A stretch of DNA of 64,000 nucleotides from Liolophura sinensis (lineage: Eukaryota; Mollusca; Polyplacophora; Chitonida; Chitonidae), in NCBI RefSeq assembly GCF_032854445.1, contig NC_088303.1:2857501-2921500 (forward strand). The letters are read 5' to 3'. The first letter of the stretch is position 1, and the number at the start of each line of letters is the position of its first letter. Both the position numbers and the translations under genes were made by a program. Below the pieces are notes generated by a model. It did not search any database, was not told where the DNA came from, and worked only from the letters and a program-made list of their open reading frames with translations. This document shows, one piece after another, positions 1 to 15,000 of the stretch.

Positions 1-12
1 AGCTCTCTTCAC

Positions 13-71
13 CTGAGACGTCCTCTAATGCCACAGGTAAACTCTCCACCTCAGGTTCCACATCCAGTACA
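13..71 (-). CDS. TDRD12: TDRD12-like exon 20 (last in window)
   Basis: 59 bp, acceptor GTCGCAG, donor GTGAAG, phase 2 to 1. It codes VLDVEPEVESLPVALEDVS, an acidic linker. The gene continues below position 1, where a CS domain would be expected. An 87-bp array begins about 10 bp upstream of the acceptor. Confidence 0.72.
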
Positions 72-3000
72 CTGCGACTACAACAGCAAACGTGTGCAGG
101 TGTCGGATGATCTGGCACACAAGTGGGGGAAAATATTACGATATGCCGGAGCTTCCCACAGGTCAGCTATCAGCAAAAGTGTGCAGGTGTCAGATGATCT
201 GGCACACAAGTGGGGGGAAATATTACGATATGCCGGAGCTTCCCACAGGTCAGCTATCAGCAAAAGTGTGCAGGTGTCAGATGATCTGGCACACAAGTGG
301 GGGGAAATATTACGATATGCCGGAGCTTCCCACAGGTCAGCTATCAGCAAAAGTGTGCAGGTGTCAGATGATCTGGCACACAAGTGGGGGGAAATATTAC
401 GATATGCCGGAGCTTCCCACAGGTCAGCTATCAGCAAAAGTGTGCAGGTGTCAGATGATCTGGCACACAAGTGGGGGGAAATATTACGATATGCCGGAGC
501 TTCCCACAGGTCAGCTATCAGCAAAAGTGTGCAGGTGTCAGATGATCTGGCACACAAGTGGGGGGAAATATTACGATATGCCGGAGCTTCCCACAGGTCA
601 GCTATCAGCAAAAGTGTGCAGGTGTCAGATGATCTGGCACACAAGTGGGGGGAAATATTACGATATGCCGGAGCTTCCCACAGGTCAGCTATCAGCAAAA
701 GTGTGCAGGTGTCAGATGATCTGGCACACAAGTGGGGGGAAATATTACGATATGCCGGAGCTTCCCACAGGTCAGCTATCAGCAAAAGTGTGCAGGTGTC
801 AGATGATCTGGCACACAAGTGGGGGGAAATATTACGATATGCCGGAGCTTCCCACAGGTCAGCTATCAGCCTGATAAAAAATACAAGGACAAAACATATG
901 AACATTTTGACTGTTTGCAAGGTTGCGCCATCTTTGTGCTTTACTTGATTACTTTCTACATCACCATATTAAGTACTTTAAATCAAAAGAGCAAAACATA
1001 CAGGGTACTGGTAACATTTCATACACCTACCTGTAATCTGGCAGTTCCATTTTATCTTTGCATGCTTCGTACAACAACTCCAGGTGCTGGCAAAAAAATA
1101 TTATTGACCTTTTTATATATTGCATCTGAAAGAAATTCACTTTTACAAGCCACTCATCAAAAGACAATCTTCAAGAGTTCAACTCACAATTACAAGATGT
1201 GTTGAAGTCATATCAATGGTATTGGTTTATTTATTTGATTGGTGTTTTACACAGTGGTCAAGAATATTTGACTTATACAACGACAGCCAGCATTATGGTG
1301 GGAGGAAACTGGGCTCGGGAGAAACCAGCAACCACCCACAGGTGTCCAGGGTGCTGTCTACTCTCCTTAAAAGTACCTGTGTGTTTAGCTCTATGGTACT
1401 CTCCTTACCTGTGGATTTACAATGGCGTAGCCTCTGCGTATGAGTAAGGTCTGGATCTGTGTGTTGGTGGTGGTCACTTTACATGTACCTGCGTGTTTAG
1501 CTCTACGGTACTCTCCTTACCTGTGGATTTTCAATGGCGTAGCCTCTGCGTATGAGTAAGGTTTGGATCTGTGTGTTGGTGGTGGTCACCTTACATGTAC
1601 CTGAGTGTTTAGCTCTATGGTACTCTCCTTACCTGTGGATTTTCAATGGTGTAGCCTCTGCGTATGAGTAAGGTCTGGATCTGTGTGTTGGTGGTGGTCA
1701 CCTTACATGTACCTGTGTGTTTAGCTCTACGGTACTCTCCTTACCTGTTGATTTTCAATGGCGTAGCCTCTGCGTATGAGTAAGGTTCGGATCTGTGTGT
1801 TGGTGGTGGTCACTTTACATGTACCTGCGTGTTTACCTCTACGGTACTCTCCTTACCTGTGGATTTACAATGGCGTAGCCTCTGCGCATGAGTAAGGTCT
1901 GGATCTGTGTGTTGGTGGTGGTCACCTTACATGTACCTGCGTGTTTAGCTCTACGGTACTCTCCTTACCTGTGGATTTACAATGGCGTAGCCTCTGCGTA
2001 TGAGTAAGGTCTGGATCTGTGTGTTGGTGGTGGTCACCTTACATGTACCTGCGTGTTTAGCTCTATGGTACTCTAATTACTTGTGGATTTTCAATGGCGT
2101 AGCCTCTGCGTATGAGTAAGGTTCGGATCTGTGTGTTGGTGGTGGTCACCTTACATGTACCTGCGTGTTTAGCTCTACGGTAGTCTAATTACCTGTGGAT
2201 TTACAATGGCGTAGCCTCTGCGTATGAGTAAGGTCTGGATCTGTGTGTTGGTGGCGGTCACCTTACATGTACCTGTGTGTTTAGCTCTATGGTACTCTAA
2301 TTACCTGTGGATTTTCAATGGCGTAGCCTCTGCGTATGAGTAAGGTCTGGATCTGTGTGTTGGTGGTGGTCACCTTACATGTACCTGTGTGTTTAGCTCT
2401 ACGGTACTCTAATTACCTGTGGATTTTCAATGGCGTAGCCTCTGCGTATGAGTAAGGTTCGGATCTGTGTGTTGGTGGTGGTCACCTTGATGGTCTCATG
2501 ATAAACTCTCTCCACAAAGGGGTCTAACCAAAGAGTACCCCCCAAGCTGAAAAACACAAAACTGTCCATATCTTAATGCTGTCCAGAATGAGCCAAACCC
2601 AGGACAACTGACAGAAATCATGTGTCTCGGACAGAACAGTATGTGAGGAAGTTTTCTATTGTGTAATAATTTCCAACATTTATTCAACATGCACATAGAG
2701 GAACATTTTAAGTTATTTGAAAATAGGATGTGTAATATGTGATCCATTCAATCAAGTAAAGGTAAAGGTCACACCAGTTAAGACTACCCATGACCTCTAT
2801 GATTCACAGTGATCTTTTCATTGAGGTCAAATGTGCCCAACATATCCCACTTGAAACCCAAGATCCTGTTTGCCACCACACTTAAACTGAACCTACAAAC
2901 CTTGTCGGAATCCTACTTACAATCCGACCCTTCAAACTTTGTCGGAATCCTGCTTACAATATGACCCTTCAAAACTTGTCGGAATCTCGTCGGAATCCTG

Positions 3001-6000
3001 ATTATAATCTGACCCTTCAAACCGTGTCGGAATCCTACTTACAATCTGACCCTTCAAACCTTGTCAGAATCTTGTCGGAATCCTCCTTACAATCTGACCC
3101 TTCAAAACTTGTCGGAATCATGTCGGAACCCTGCTTACAATCTGACCCTTCAAACCTTGTCGGAATCTTACTTACAACCTGACCCTTCATACCTTGTCGG
3201 AATCCTACTTACAATCTGACCCTTCAAACCTTGTCGGAATCTTACTTACAACCTGACCCTTCAAACCGTGTTGGAATTATGCTTATAATCTGACCCTTCA
3301 AACCTTGTCGGAATCCTACTTACAATCTGACCCTTCAAACCTTGTCGGAATCCTACTTACAATCTGACCCTTCAAACCTTGTCAGAATCTTACTTACAAC
3401 CTGACCCTTCATACCTTGTCGGAATCCTACTTACAATCTGACCCTTCAAAACCTGTTGGAATTATACTTACAATCTGACCCTTCAAACCTTTTCGGAATC
3501 CTACTTACAATCTGACCCTACAAACCTTGTCAGAATACTACTTACAATCTGAACCTTTATACCTTGTCGGAATCCTGCTTATAATCTGACCCTTCAAACC
3601 TTGTCGGAATCTTACTTACAACCTGACCCTTCATACCTTGTCGGAATCCTACTTACAATCTGACCCTTCAAACCTTGTCGGAATCCTACTTACAATCTGA
3701 CCCTTCAAACCTTGTCTGAATCCTACTTACAATCTGACCCTTCAAAACCTGTTGGAATTATACTTACAATCTGACCCTTCAAACCTTGTCAAAATCCTGC
3801 TTACAATCTGACCCTTCAAACCTTGTCGGAATACTGCTTACGATCTGACCCTTCAAACCTTGTCGGAATCCTACTTAAAATCTTACCCTACAAACCGTGT
3901 TGGAATCATGCTTCTAATCTGACCTTTCAAACCTTGTCGGAATACTGCTTACAATCTGACCCTTCAAACCGTGTTGGAATCCTGCTTATAATCTGACCCT
4001 TCAAACCTTGTCGGAATCCTACTTACAATCTGACTCTACAAACCTTGTCGGAATCCTACTTACAATCTGACCCTTCAAACCTTGTCGGAATCCTCCTTAC
4101 AATCTGACCCTTCAAACGTTGTCGAAATACTGCTTACAATCTGACCCTTCAAACCTTGTCGGAATACTGCTTACAATCTGACCCTTCAAACCTTTTCGGA
4201 ATCCTACTTACAATCTGACCCTACAAACCTTGTCAGAATACTACTTACAATCTGAACCTTCATACCTTGTCGGAATCCTGCTTATAATCTGACCCTTCAA
4301 ACCTTGTCGGAATCCTACTTACAATCTGACCCTACAAACCTTGTCGGAATCCTGCTTACAATCTGACCCTTCACACCTTGTCGGAATCCTACTTATAATC
4401 TGACCCTTCAAACCTTGTCAGAATCCAACTTACAATCTGACCATACAAACCTTGTCGGAATCCTGCTTACAATCTGACATTTCAAACCTTGTCGAAATCC
4501 TACTTACAATCTGACCCTTCAAACCTTGTCAGAATACTATTTACAATCAGACCTTTCATACCTTGTCGAAATCCTGCTTATAATCTGACCCTTCAAACCT
4601 TGTCGGAATCCTCCTTACAATCTGACCCTACAAACCTTGTCGGAATCCTGCTTACAATCTGACCCTTCAAAGCTTGTCCGAATCCTACTTATAATCTGAC
4701 CCTTCAAACCTTGTCGGAATACTGCTTACAATCTGACCCTTCAAACCTTGTCAGAATACTACTTACAATCTGACCCTTCAAACCTTGTCGGAATACTGCT
4801 TACAATCTGACCCTTCAAACCTTGTCGGAATCCTCCTTACAATCTGACCCTACAAACCGTGTTGGAATCCTCCTTCTAATCTGACCCTTCAAACCTTGTC
4901 AGAATACTACTTACAATCTGACCCTTCAAACCTTGTCGGAATCCTACTTATAATCTGACCCTTCAAACCTTGTCAGAATACTGCTTACGATCTGACCTTT
5001 CAAACCTTGTCAGAATACTACTTACAATCTGACCCTTCAAACCTTGTCGGAATACTGCTTACAATCTGACCCTTCAAACCTTGTGGGAATCCTCCTTACA
5101 ATCTGACCCTTCAAACCGTGTTGGAATCCTGCTTACAATCTGACCCTTCAAACCTTGTCAGAATCCTACTTATATTCTGACCCTTCAAACCTTGTCGGAA
5201 TCCTACTTACAATCTGACCCTTCAAACCGTGTCGAAATCCTACTTATAATCTGACACTTCAAACCTTGTCGGAATATCGCTTACAATCTGACCCTTCAAA
5301 CCTTGTCAGAATACTGCTTACGATCTGACCCTTCAAACCTTGTCAGAATACTACTTACAATCTGACCCTTCAAACCGTGTTGGAATCCTGCTTATAATCT
5401 GACCCTTCAAACCTTGTCGGAATACTGCTTACAATCTGACCCTTCAAACCTTGTCAGAATACTACTTACAATCTGACCCTTCAAACCTTGTCGGAATCCT
5501 CCTTACAATCTGACCCTACAAACCTTGTCGGAATACTGCTTACGATCTGACCCTTCAAACCTTGTCGGAATCCTACTTAAAATCTGACCCTACAAACCGT
5601 GTTGGAATCCTGCTTCTAATCTGACCCTTCAAACCTTGTCGGAATCCTACTTATAATCTGACCCTTCAAACCTTGTCGGAATACTGCTTACAATCTGACC
5701 CTTCAAACCTTGTCTGCATCCTACTTATAATCTGACCCTTCAAACCTTGTCAGAATACTGCTTACGATCTGACCCTTCAAACCTTGTCAGAATACTACTT
5801 ACAATCTGACCCTTCAAACCTTGTCGGAATACTGCTTACAATCTGACATTTCAAACCTTGTCGGAATCCTACTTACAATCTGACCCTTCAAACCTTGTCA
5901 GAATCCTACTTACAATCTGAACCTTCATACCTTGTCGGAATCCTGCTTATAATCTGACCCTTCAAACCTTGTCGGAATCCTACTTACAATCTGACCCTAC

Positions 6001-9000
6001 AAACCTTGTCGGAATCCTGCTTACAATCTGACCCTTCACACCTTGTCAGAATCCTGCTTATAATCTGACCCTACAAACCTTGTCAGAATACTACTTACAA
6101 TCTGACCCTTCAAACCTTGTCGGAATACTGCTTACAATCTGACATTTCAAACCTTGTCAGAATCCTCCTGACAATCTGACCCTACAAATCGTGATGGAAT
6201 CCTGCTTATAATCTGACATTTCAAACCTTGTCGGAAAACTGCTTACAATCTGACACTTCATACCTTGTCAGAATCCTACTTACAATCTGACCCTTCAAAC
6301 ATTGTTGGAATCCTACTTACAATCTGACCCTACAAACCTTGTCGGAATCCTACTTACAATCTGACCCTTCAAACCTTGTCAGAATACTGCTTACAATCTG
6401 ACCCTTCAAACCTTGTCCGAATCCTACTTTTAATCTGACCCTTCAAACCTTGTCAAAATCCAACTTACAATCTGACCCTACAAACCTTGTTGGAATCCTG
6501 CTTATAATCTGACCCTTCAAACCTTGTCAGAAACTATTTACAATCAGACCCTTCATACCTTGTCGAAATCCTGCTTATAATCTGACCCTTCAAACCTTGT
6601 CGGAATCCTCCTTACAATCTGACCCTACAAACCTTGTCGGAATCCTGCTTACAATCTGACCCTTCAAACCGTGTCGGAATCCTACTTATAATCTGACCCT
6701 TCAAACCTTGTCGGAATACTGCTTACAATCTGACCCTTCAAACCTTGTCCGAATACTACTTACAATCTGACCCTTCAAACCTTGTCGGAATACTGCTTAC
6801 AATCTGACCCTTCAAACCTTGTCGGAATCCTCCTTACAATCTGACCCTACAAACCATGTTGGAATCCTACTTATAATCTGACCCTTCAAACCTTGTCAGA
6901 ATACTGCTTACGATCTGACCCTTCAAACCTTGTCAGAATACTACTTACAATCTGACCCTTCAAACCTTGTCGGAATACTGCTTACAATCTGACCCTTCAA
7001 ACATTGTCGGAATCCTCCTTACAATCTGACCCTTCAAACCGTGTTGGAATCCTGCTTACAATCTGACCCTTCAAACCTTGTCAGAATCCTACTTATATTC
7101 TGACCCTTCAAACCTTGTCAGAATCCTACTTACAATCTGACACTTCAAACCGTGTCGAAATCCTACTTATAATCTGACCCTTCAAACCTTGTCGGAATAC
7201 CGCTTACAATCTGACCCTTCAAACCTTGTCAGAATACTGCTTACGATATGACCCTTCAAGCCTTGTCAGAATACTACTTACAATCTGACCCTTCAAACCG
7301 TGTTGGAATCCTGCTTATAATCTGACCCTTCACACCTTGTCGGAATACTGCTTACAATCTGACCCTTCAAACCTTGTCAGAATACTACTTACAATCTGAC
7401 CCTTCAAACCTTGTCGGAATCCTCCTTACAATCTGACCCTACAAACCTTGTCGGAATACTGCTTACGATCTGACCCTTCAAACCTTGTCGGAATCCTACT
7501 TAAAATCTGACCCTACAAACCGTGTTGGAATCCTGCTTCTAATCTGACCCTTCAAACCTTGTCGGAATCCTACTTATAATCTGACCCTTCAAACCTTGTC
7601 GGAATACTGCTTACAATCTAACCCTTCAAACCTTGTCGGAATACTGCTTACAATCTGATATTTCAAACCTTGTCGGAATCCTCCTGACAATCTGACACTA
7701 CAAACCGTGATGGAATCCTGCTTATAATCTGACCTTTCAAACCTTGTCGGAATACTGCTTACAATCTGACACTTCATACCTTGTCGGAATCCTACTTACA
7801 ATCTGACACTTCATACCTTGTCGGAATCCTACTTACAATCTGACCGTACAAACCTTGTCGGAATCCTACTTACAATCTGACCCTTCAAACCTTGTCGGAA
7901 TCCTACTTACAATCTGACCCTTCAAACCTTGTCGGAATCCTACTTACAATCTGACCCTTCAAACCTTGTCGGAATCCTACTTATAATCTGACCCTACAAA
8001 CCTTGTCGGAATACTGCTTACAATCTGACCCTTCAAACCTTGTCGGAATACTGCTTACAATCTGACACTTCACACCTTGTCAGAATCCTGCTTATAACCT
8101 GACCCTTCAAACCTTGTCGGAATCCTACTTACAATCTGACCCTACAAACCTTGTCGGAATCCTGCTTACAATCTGACCCTTCAAACCGTGTCGGAACCCT
8201 ACTTACAATCTGACCCTTCAAACCTTGTCGGAATACTGCTTACAATCTGACCCTTCAAACCTTGTCAGAATCCAACTTACAATCTGACCCTACAAACCGT
8301 GTTGGAATCCTGCTAATAATCTGACCCTACAAACCTTGTAGGAATACTCCTTACAATCTGACACTTCATACCTTGTCAGAATCCTGCTTATAATCTGACC
8401 CTTCAAACCTTGTCGGAATCCTACTTACAATCTGACCCTACAAACCTTGTCTGAATCCTCCTTACAATCTGACATTTCAAACCTTGATGGAATCCTATTT
8501 ACAATCTGACCCTTCAAACCTTGGCGCAATCCTGCTTACAATCTGACCCTTCAAACCTTGTCGGAATCCTACTTACAATCTGACACTTCAAACCTTGTCA
8601 GAATCCTACTTACAATCTGACCCTTCAAACCTTGTCGGAATACTGCTTACAATCTGACACTTCACACCTTGTCAGAATCCTGCTTATAACCTGACCCTTC
8701 AAACCTTGTCGGAATCCTACTTACAATCTGACCCTTCAAACCTTGTCGGAATCCTGCTTACAATCTGACCCTTCAAACCTTGTCGGAACCCTACTTACAA
8801 TCTGACCCTTCAAACCTTGTCGGAATACTGCTTACAATCTGACCCTTCAAACCTTGTCGGAATCCTACTTATATTCTGACCCTTCAAACCTTGTCGGAAT
8901 CCTACTTACAATCTGACCCTTCAAACCGTGTCGAAATCCTACTTATAATCTGACCCTTCAAACCTTGTCGGAATACTGCTTACAATCTGACCCTTCAAAC

Positions 9001-12000
9001 CTTGTCAGAATACTGCTTACGATCTGACCCTTCAAACCTTGTCAGAATACTACTTACAATCTGACCCTTCAAACCGTGTTGGAATCCTGCTTATAATCTG
9101 ACCCTTCAAACCTTGTCGGAATACTGCTTACAATCTGACCCTTCAAACCTTGTCAGAATACTACTTACAATCTGACCCTTCAAACCTTGTCGGAATCCTC
9201 CTTACAATCTGACCCTACAAACCTTGTCGGAATACTGCTTACGATCTGACCCTTCAAACCTTGTCGGAATCCTACTTAAAATCTGACCCTACAAACCGTG
9301 TTGTAATCCTGCTTCTAATCTGACCCTTCAAACCTTGTCGGAATCCTACTTATAATCTGACCCTTCAAACCTTGTCGGAATACTGCTTACAATCTAACCC
9401 TTCAAACCTTGTCAGAATACTGCTTACAATCTGACATTTCAAACCTTGTCGGAATCCTCCTTACAATCTGACCCTTCAAACCTTGTCGGAATCCTACTTA
9501 CAATCTGACACTTCAAACCTTGTCGGAATCCTGCTTACAATCCGACCCTTCAAACCGTGTCGGAATCCTACTTACAATCTGACCCTACAAACCTTGTCGG
9601 TATCCTGCTTATAATCAGACCCTTCAAACCTTGTCTGCATCCTACTTACAACCTGACATTTCAAACCTTGTCGGAATCCTCCTTACAATCTGACCCTTCA
9701 AACCTTGTCAGAATACTATTTACAATCAGGCCCTTCATACCTTGTCGAAATCCTGCTTATAATCTGACCCTTCAAACCTTGTTGGAATCCTCCTTACAAT
9801 CTGACCCTTCAAACCTTGTCGGAATCCTGCTTACAATCTGACCCTTCAAAGCTTGTCCGAATCCTACTTATAATCTGACCCTTCAAACCTTGTCGGAATA
9901 CTGCTTACAATCTGACCCTTCAAACCTTGTCAGAATCCAACTTACAATCTGACCCTACAAACCGTGTTGGAATCCTGCTAATAATCTGACCCTACAAACC
10001 TTGTAGGAATACTGCTTACAATCTGACACTTCATACCTTGTCAGAATCATGCTTATAATCTGACCCTTCAAACCTTGTCGGAATCCTACTTACAATCTGA
10101 CCCTACAAACCTTGTCTGAATCCTCCTTACAATCTGACATTTCAAACCTTGATGGAATCCTATTTACAATCTGACCCTTCAAACCTTGGCGCAATCCTGC
10201 TTACAATCTGACCCTTCAAACCTTGTCGGAATCCTACTTACAATCTGACACTTCAAACCTTGTCAGAATCCTACTTACAATCTGACCCTTCAAACCTTGT
10301 CGGAATACTGCTTACAATCTGACACTTCACACCTTGTCAGAATCCTGCTTATAACCTGACCCTTCAAACCTTGTCGGAATCCTACTTACAATCTGACCCT
10401 ACAAACCTTGTCGGAATCCTGCTTACAATCTGACCCTTCAAACCTTGTCGGAACCCTACTTACAATCTGACCCTACAAACCTTGTCGGAATACTGCTTAC
10501 AATCTGACCCTTCAAACCTTGTCGGAATCCTCCTTACAATCTGACCCTTCAAACCGTGTTGGAATCCTGCTTACAATCTGACCCTTCAAACCTTGTCGGA
10601 ATCCTACTTATATTCTGACCCTTCAAACCTTGTCGGAATCCTACTTACAATCTGACCCTTCAAACCGTGTCGAAATCCTACTTATAATCTGATCCTTCAA
10701 ACCTTGTCGGAATACTGCTTACAATCTGACCCTTCAAACCTTGTCAGAATACTGCTTACGATCTGACCCTTCAAACCTTGTCAGAATACTACTTACAATC
10801 TGACCCTTCAAACCGTGTTGGAATCCTGCTTATAATCTGACCCTTCAAACCTTGTCGGAATACTGCTTACAATCTGACCCTTCAAACCTTGTCAGAATAC
10901 TACTTACAATCTGACCCTTCAAACCTTGTCGGAATCCTCCTTACAATCTGACCCTACAAACCTTGTCGGAATACTGCTTACGATCTGACCCTTCAAACCT
11001 TGTCGGAATCCTACTTAAAATCTGACCCTACAAACCGTGTTGTAATCCTGCTTCTAATCTGACCCTTCAAACCTTGTCGGAATCCTACTTATAATCTGAC
11101 CCTTCAAACCTTGTCGGAATACTGCTTACAATCTAACCCTTCAAACCTTGTCAAAATACTGCTTACAATCTGACATTTCAAACCTTGTCGGAATCCTCCT
11201 TACAATCTGACACTTCAAACCTTGTCGGAATCCTACTTACAATCTGACACTTCAAACCTTGTCGGAATCCTGCTTACAATCCGACCCTTCAAACCGTGTC
11301 GGAATCCTACTTACAATCTGACCCTACAAACCTTGTCGGTATCCTGCTTATAATCAGACCCTTCAAACCTTGTCTGCATCCTACTTACAACCTGACATTT
11401 CAAACCTTGTCGGAATCCTCCTTACAATCTGACCCTTCAAACCTTGTCAGAATACTATTTACAATCAGGCCCTTCATACCTTGTCGAAATCCTGCTTATA
11501 ATCTGACCCTTCAAACCTTGTTGGAATCCTCCTTACAATCTGACCCTTCAAACCTTGTCGGAATCCTGCTTACAATCTCACCCTTCAAAGCTTGTCCGAA
11601 TCCTACTTATAATCTGACCCTTCAAACCTTGTCGGAATACTGCTTACAATCTGACCCTTCAAAGCTTGTCAGAATACTACTTACAATCTGACCCTTCAAA
11701 CCTTGTCGGAATACTGCTTACAATCTGACCCTTCAAACCTTGTCGGAATCCTCCTTACAATCTGACCCTACAAACCGTGTTGGAATCCTGCTTCTAATCT
11801 GACCCTTCAAACCTTGTCAGAATACTACTTACAATCTGACCCTTCAAACCTTGTCGGAATCCTACTTATAATCTGACCCTTCAAACCTTGTCAGAATACT
11901 GCTTACGATCTGACCCTTCAAACCTTGTCAGAATACTACTTACAATCTGACCCTTCAAACCTTGTCGGAATACTGCTTACAATCTGACCCTTCAAACCGT

Positions 12001-15000
12001 GTTGGAATCCTGCTTACGATCTGACCCTTCAAACCTTGTCAGAATACTACTTACAATCTGACCCTTCAAACCTTGTCGGAATCCTCCTTACAATCTGACC
12101 CTTCAAACCGTGTTGGAATCCTGCTTACAATCTGACCCTTCAAACCTTGTCGGAATCCTACTTATATTCTGACCCTTCAAACCTTGTCGGAATCCTACTT
12201 ACAATCTGACTCTTCAAACCGTGTCGAAATCCTACTTATAATCTGACCCTTCAAACCGTGTTGGAATCCTACTTACAATCTGACCCTTCAAACCGTGTTG
12301 GAATCCTGCTTATAATCTGACCCTTCAAACCTTGTCGGAATACTGCTTACAATCTGACCCTTCAAACCTTGTCAGAATACTACTTACAATCTGACCCTTC
12401 AAACCTTGTCGGAATCCTCCTTACAATCTGACCCTACAAACCTTGTCGGAATACTGCTTACGATCTGACCCTTCAAACCTTGTCGGAATCCTACTTAAAA
12501 TCTGACCCTACAAACCGTGTTGGAATCCTGCTTCTAATCTGACCCTTCAAACCTTGTCGGAATCCTACTTATAATCTGACCCTTCAAACCTTGTCGGAAT
12601 ACTGCTTACAATCTGACATTTCAAACCTTGTCGGAATCCTCCTGACAATCTGACCCTACAAACCGTGATGGAATCCTGCTTATAATCTGACCTTTCAAAC
12701 CTTGTCGGAATACTGCTTACAATCTGACACTTCATACCTTGTCGGAATCCTACTTACAATCTGACCCTACAAACCTTGTCGGAATCCTACTTACAATCTG
12801 ACACTTCAAACCTTGTCGGAATACTGCTTACAATCTGACCCTTCAAACCTTGTCGGAATACTGCTTACAATCTGACCCTTCAAACCTTGTCGGAATACTG
12901 CTTACAATCTGACACTTCATACCTTGTCAGAATCCTGCTTATAATCTGACCCTTCAAACCTTGTCGGAATCCTACTTACAATCTGACCCTACAAACCTTG
13001 TCGGAATCCTGCTTACAATCTGACCCTTCAAACCTTGTCGGAATACTACTTACAATCTGACCCTTCAAACCTTGTCGGAATACTGCTTACAATCTGACCC
13101 TTCAAACCTTGTCGGAATCTTCCTTACAATCTGACCCTACAAACCGTGTTGGAATCCTGCTTATAATCTGACCCTACAAACCTTGTCGGAATACTGCTTA
13201 CAATCTGACACTTCATACCTTGTCAGAATCATGCTTATAATCTGACCCTTCAAACCTTGTCGGAATCCTACTTACAATCTGACCCTACAAACCTTGTCGG
13301 AATCCTGCTTACAATCTGACACTTCAAACCTTGTCGGAATCCTCCTTACAATCTGACCCTTCAAACCGTGTCGAAATCCTACTTATAATCTGACCCTTCA
13401 AACCTTGTCGGAATACCGCTTACAATCTGACCCTTCAACTGCTTACGATCTGACCTATCAAACCTTGTCAGAATACTACTTACAATCTGACCCTTCAAAC
13501 CGTGTTGGAATCCTGCTTATAATCTGACCCTTCAAACCTTGTCGGAATACTGCTTACAATCTGACCCTTCAAACCTTGTCGGAATACTGCTTACAATCTG
13601 ACACTTCATACCTTGTCAGAATCCTGCTTATAACCTGACCCTTCAAACCTTGTCGGAATCCTACTTACAATCTGACCCTACAAACCTTGTCGGAATCCTG
13701 CTTACAATCTGACCCTTCAAACCTTGTCGGAACCCTACTTACAGTCTGACCCTTCAAACCTTGTCGAAATACTGCTTACGATCTGACCCTTCAAACCTTG
13801 TCGGAATCTTCCTTACAATCTGACCCTACAAACCGTGTTGGAATCCTGCTTATAATCTGACCCTACAAACCTTGTAGGAATACTGCTTACAATCTGACAC
13901 TTCATACCTTGTCAGAATCATGCTTATAATCTGACCCTTCAAACCTTGTCGGAATCCTACTTACAATCTGACGCTACAAACCTTGTGGGAATCCTGCTTA
14001 CAATCTGACACTTCAAACCTTGTCGGAATCCTACTTACAATCTGACACTTCAAACCTTGTCGGAATCCTGCTTACAATCCGACCCTTTAAACCGTGTCGG
14101 AATCCTCCTTACAATCTGACCCTACAAACCGTGTTGGAATCCTGCTTATAATCTGACCTTTCAAACCTTGTCGGAATACTGCTTACAATCTGACACTTCA
14201 TACCTTGTCAGAATCCTGCTTATAATCTGACCCTTCAAACCTTGTCGGAATCCTACTTATAATCTGACCCTACAAACCTTGTCGGAATCCTGCTTACAAT
14301 CTGACCCTTCAAACCTTGTCGGAATCCTGCTTATAATCTGACCTTTCAAACCTTGTTGGAATACTGCTTACAATCTGACACTTCAAACCTTGTCGGAATC
14401 CTGCTTATAATCTGACACTTCATACCTTGTCAGAATCCTGCTTATAATCTGACCCTTCAAACCTTGTCAGAATACTACTTACAATCTGACCCTAGAAACC
14501 TTGTCGGAATCCTGCTTACAATCTGACCCTTCAAACCTTGTCAGAATCCTACTTACAATCTGACTCTACAAACCTTGTCGGAATACTACTTACAATCTGA
14601 CACTTCAAACCTTGTCGGAATCCTACTTACAATCTGACCCTTCAAACCTTGTCAGAATACTGTTTACAATCTGACCCTACAAACAATGTGGGAATCCTAC
14701 TTACAATCTGACCCTACAAACCTCGTCGCAATCCTACTTATAATCTGACCCTACAAACCGTGTTGGAATTCTGCTTATAATCTGACCCTACAAACCATGT
14801 GGGAATACTGCTTATAATCTGACCCTTCAAACCTCGTCGGAATCCTACTTAAAATCTGACCCTACAAACCGTGTTGGAATTCTGCTTATAATCTGACCCT
14901 TCAAACCTTGTCGGAATCCTACTTACGATCTGACACTTCAAACCTTGTCGGAATCCAACTTATAATCTGACCCTTCAAACCTTGTCGGAATACTGCTTAC

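Noticed and set aside
28-948. 306-codon frame of 29-residue repeats
   Set aside because: An 87-bp tandem repeat whose period is a multiple of three; no splice, start or domain evidence.
2417-2465. Separate 48-bp micro-exon (ATCCGAACC to CCACAG) after an ACACACAG acceptor
   Set aside because: The intron before it would be only 21 bases; reading through gives one continuous exon 18.
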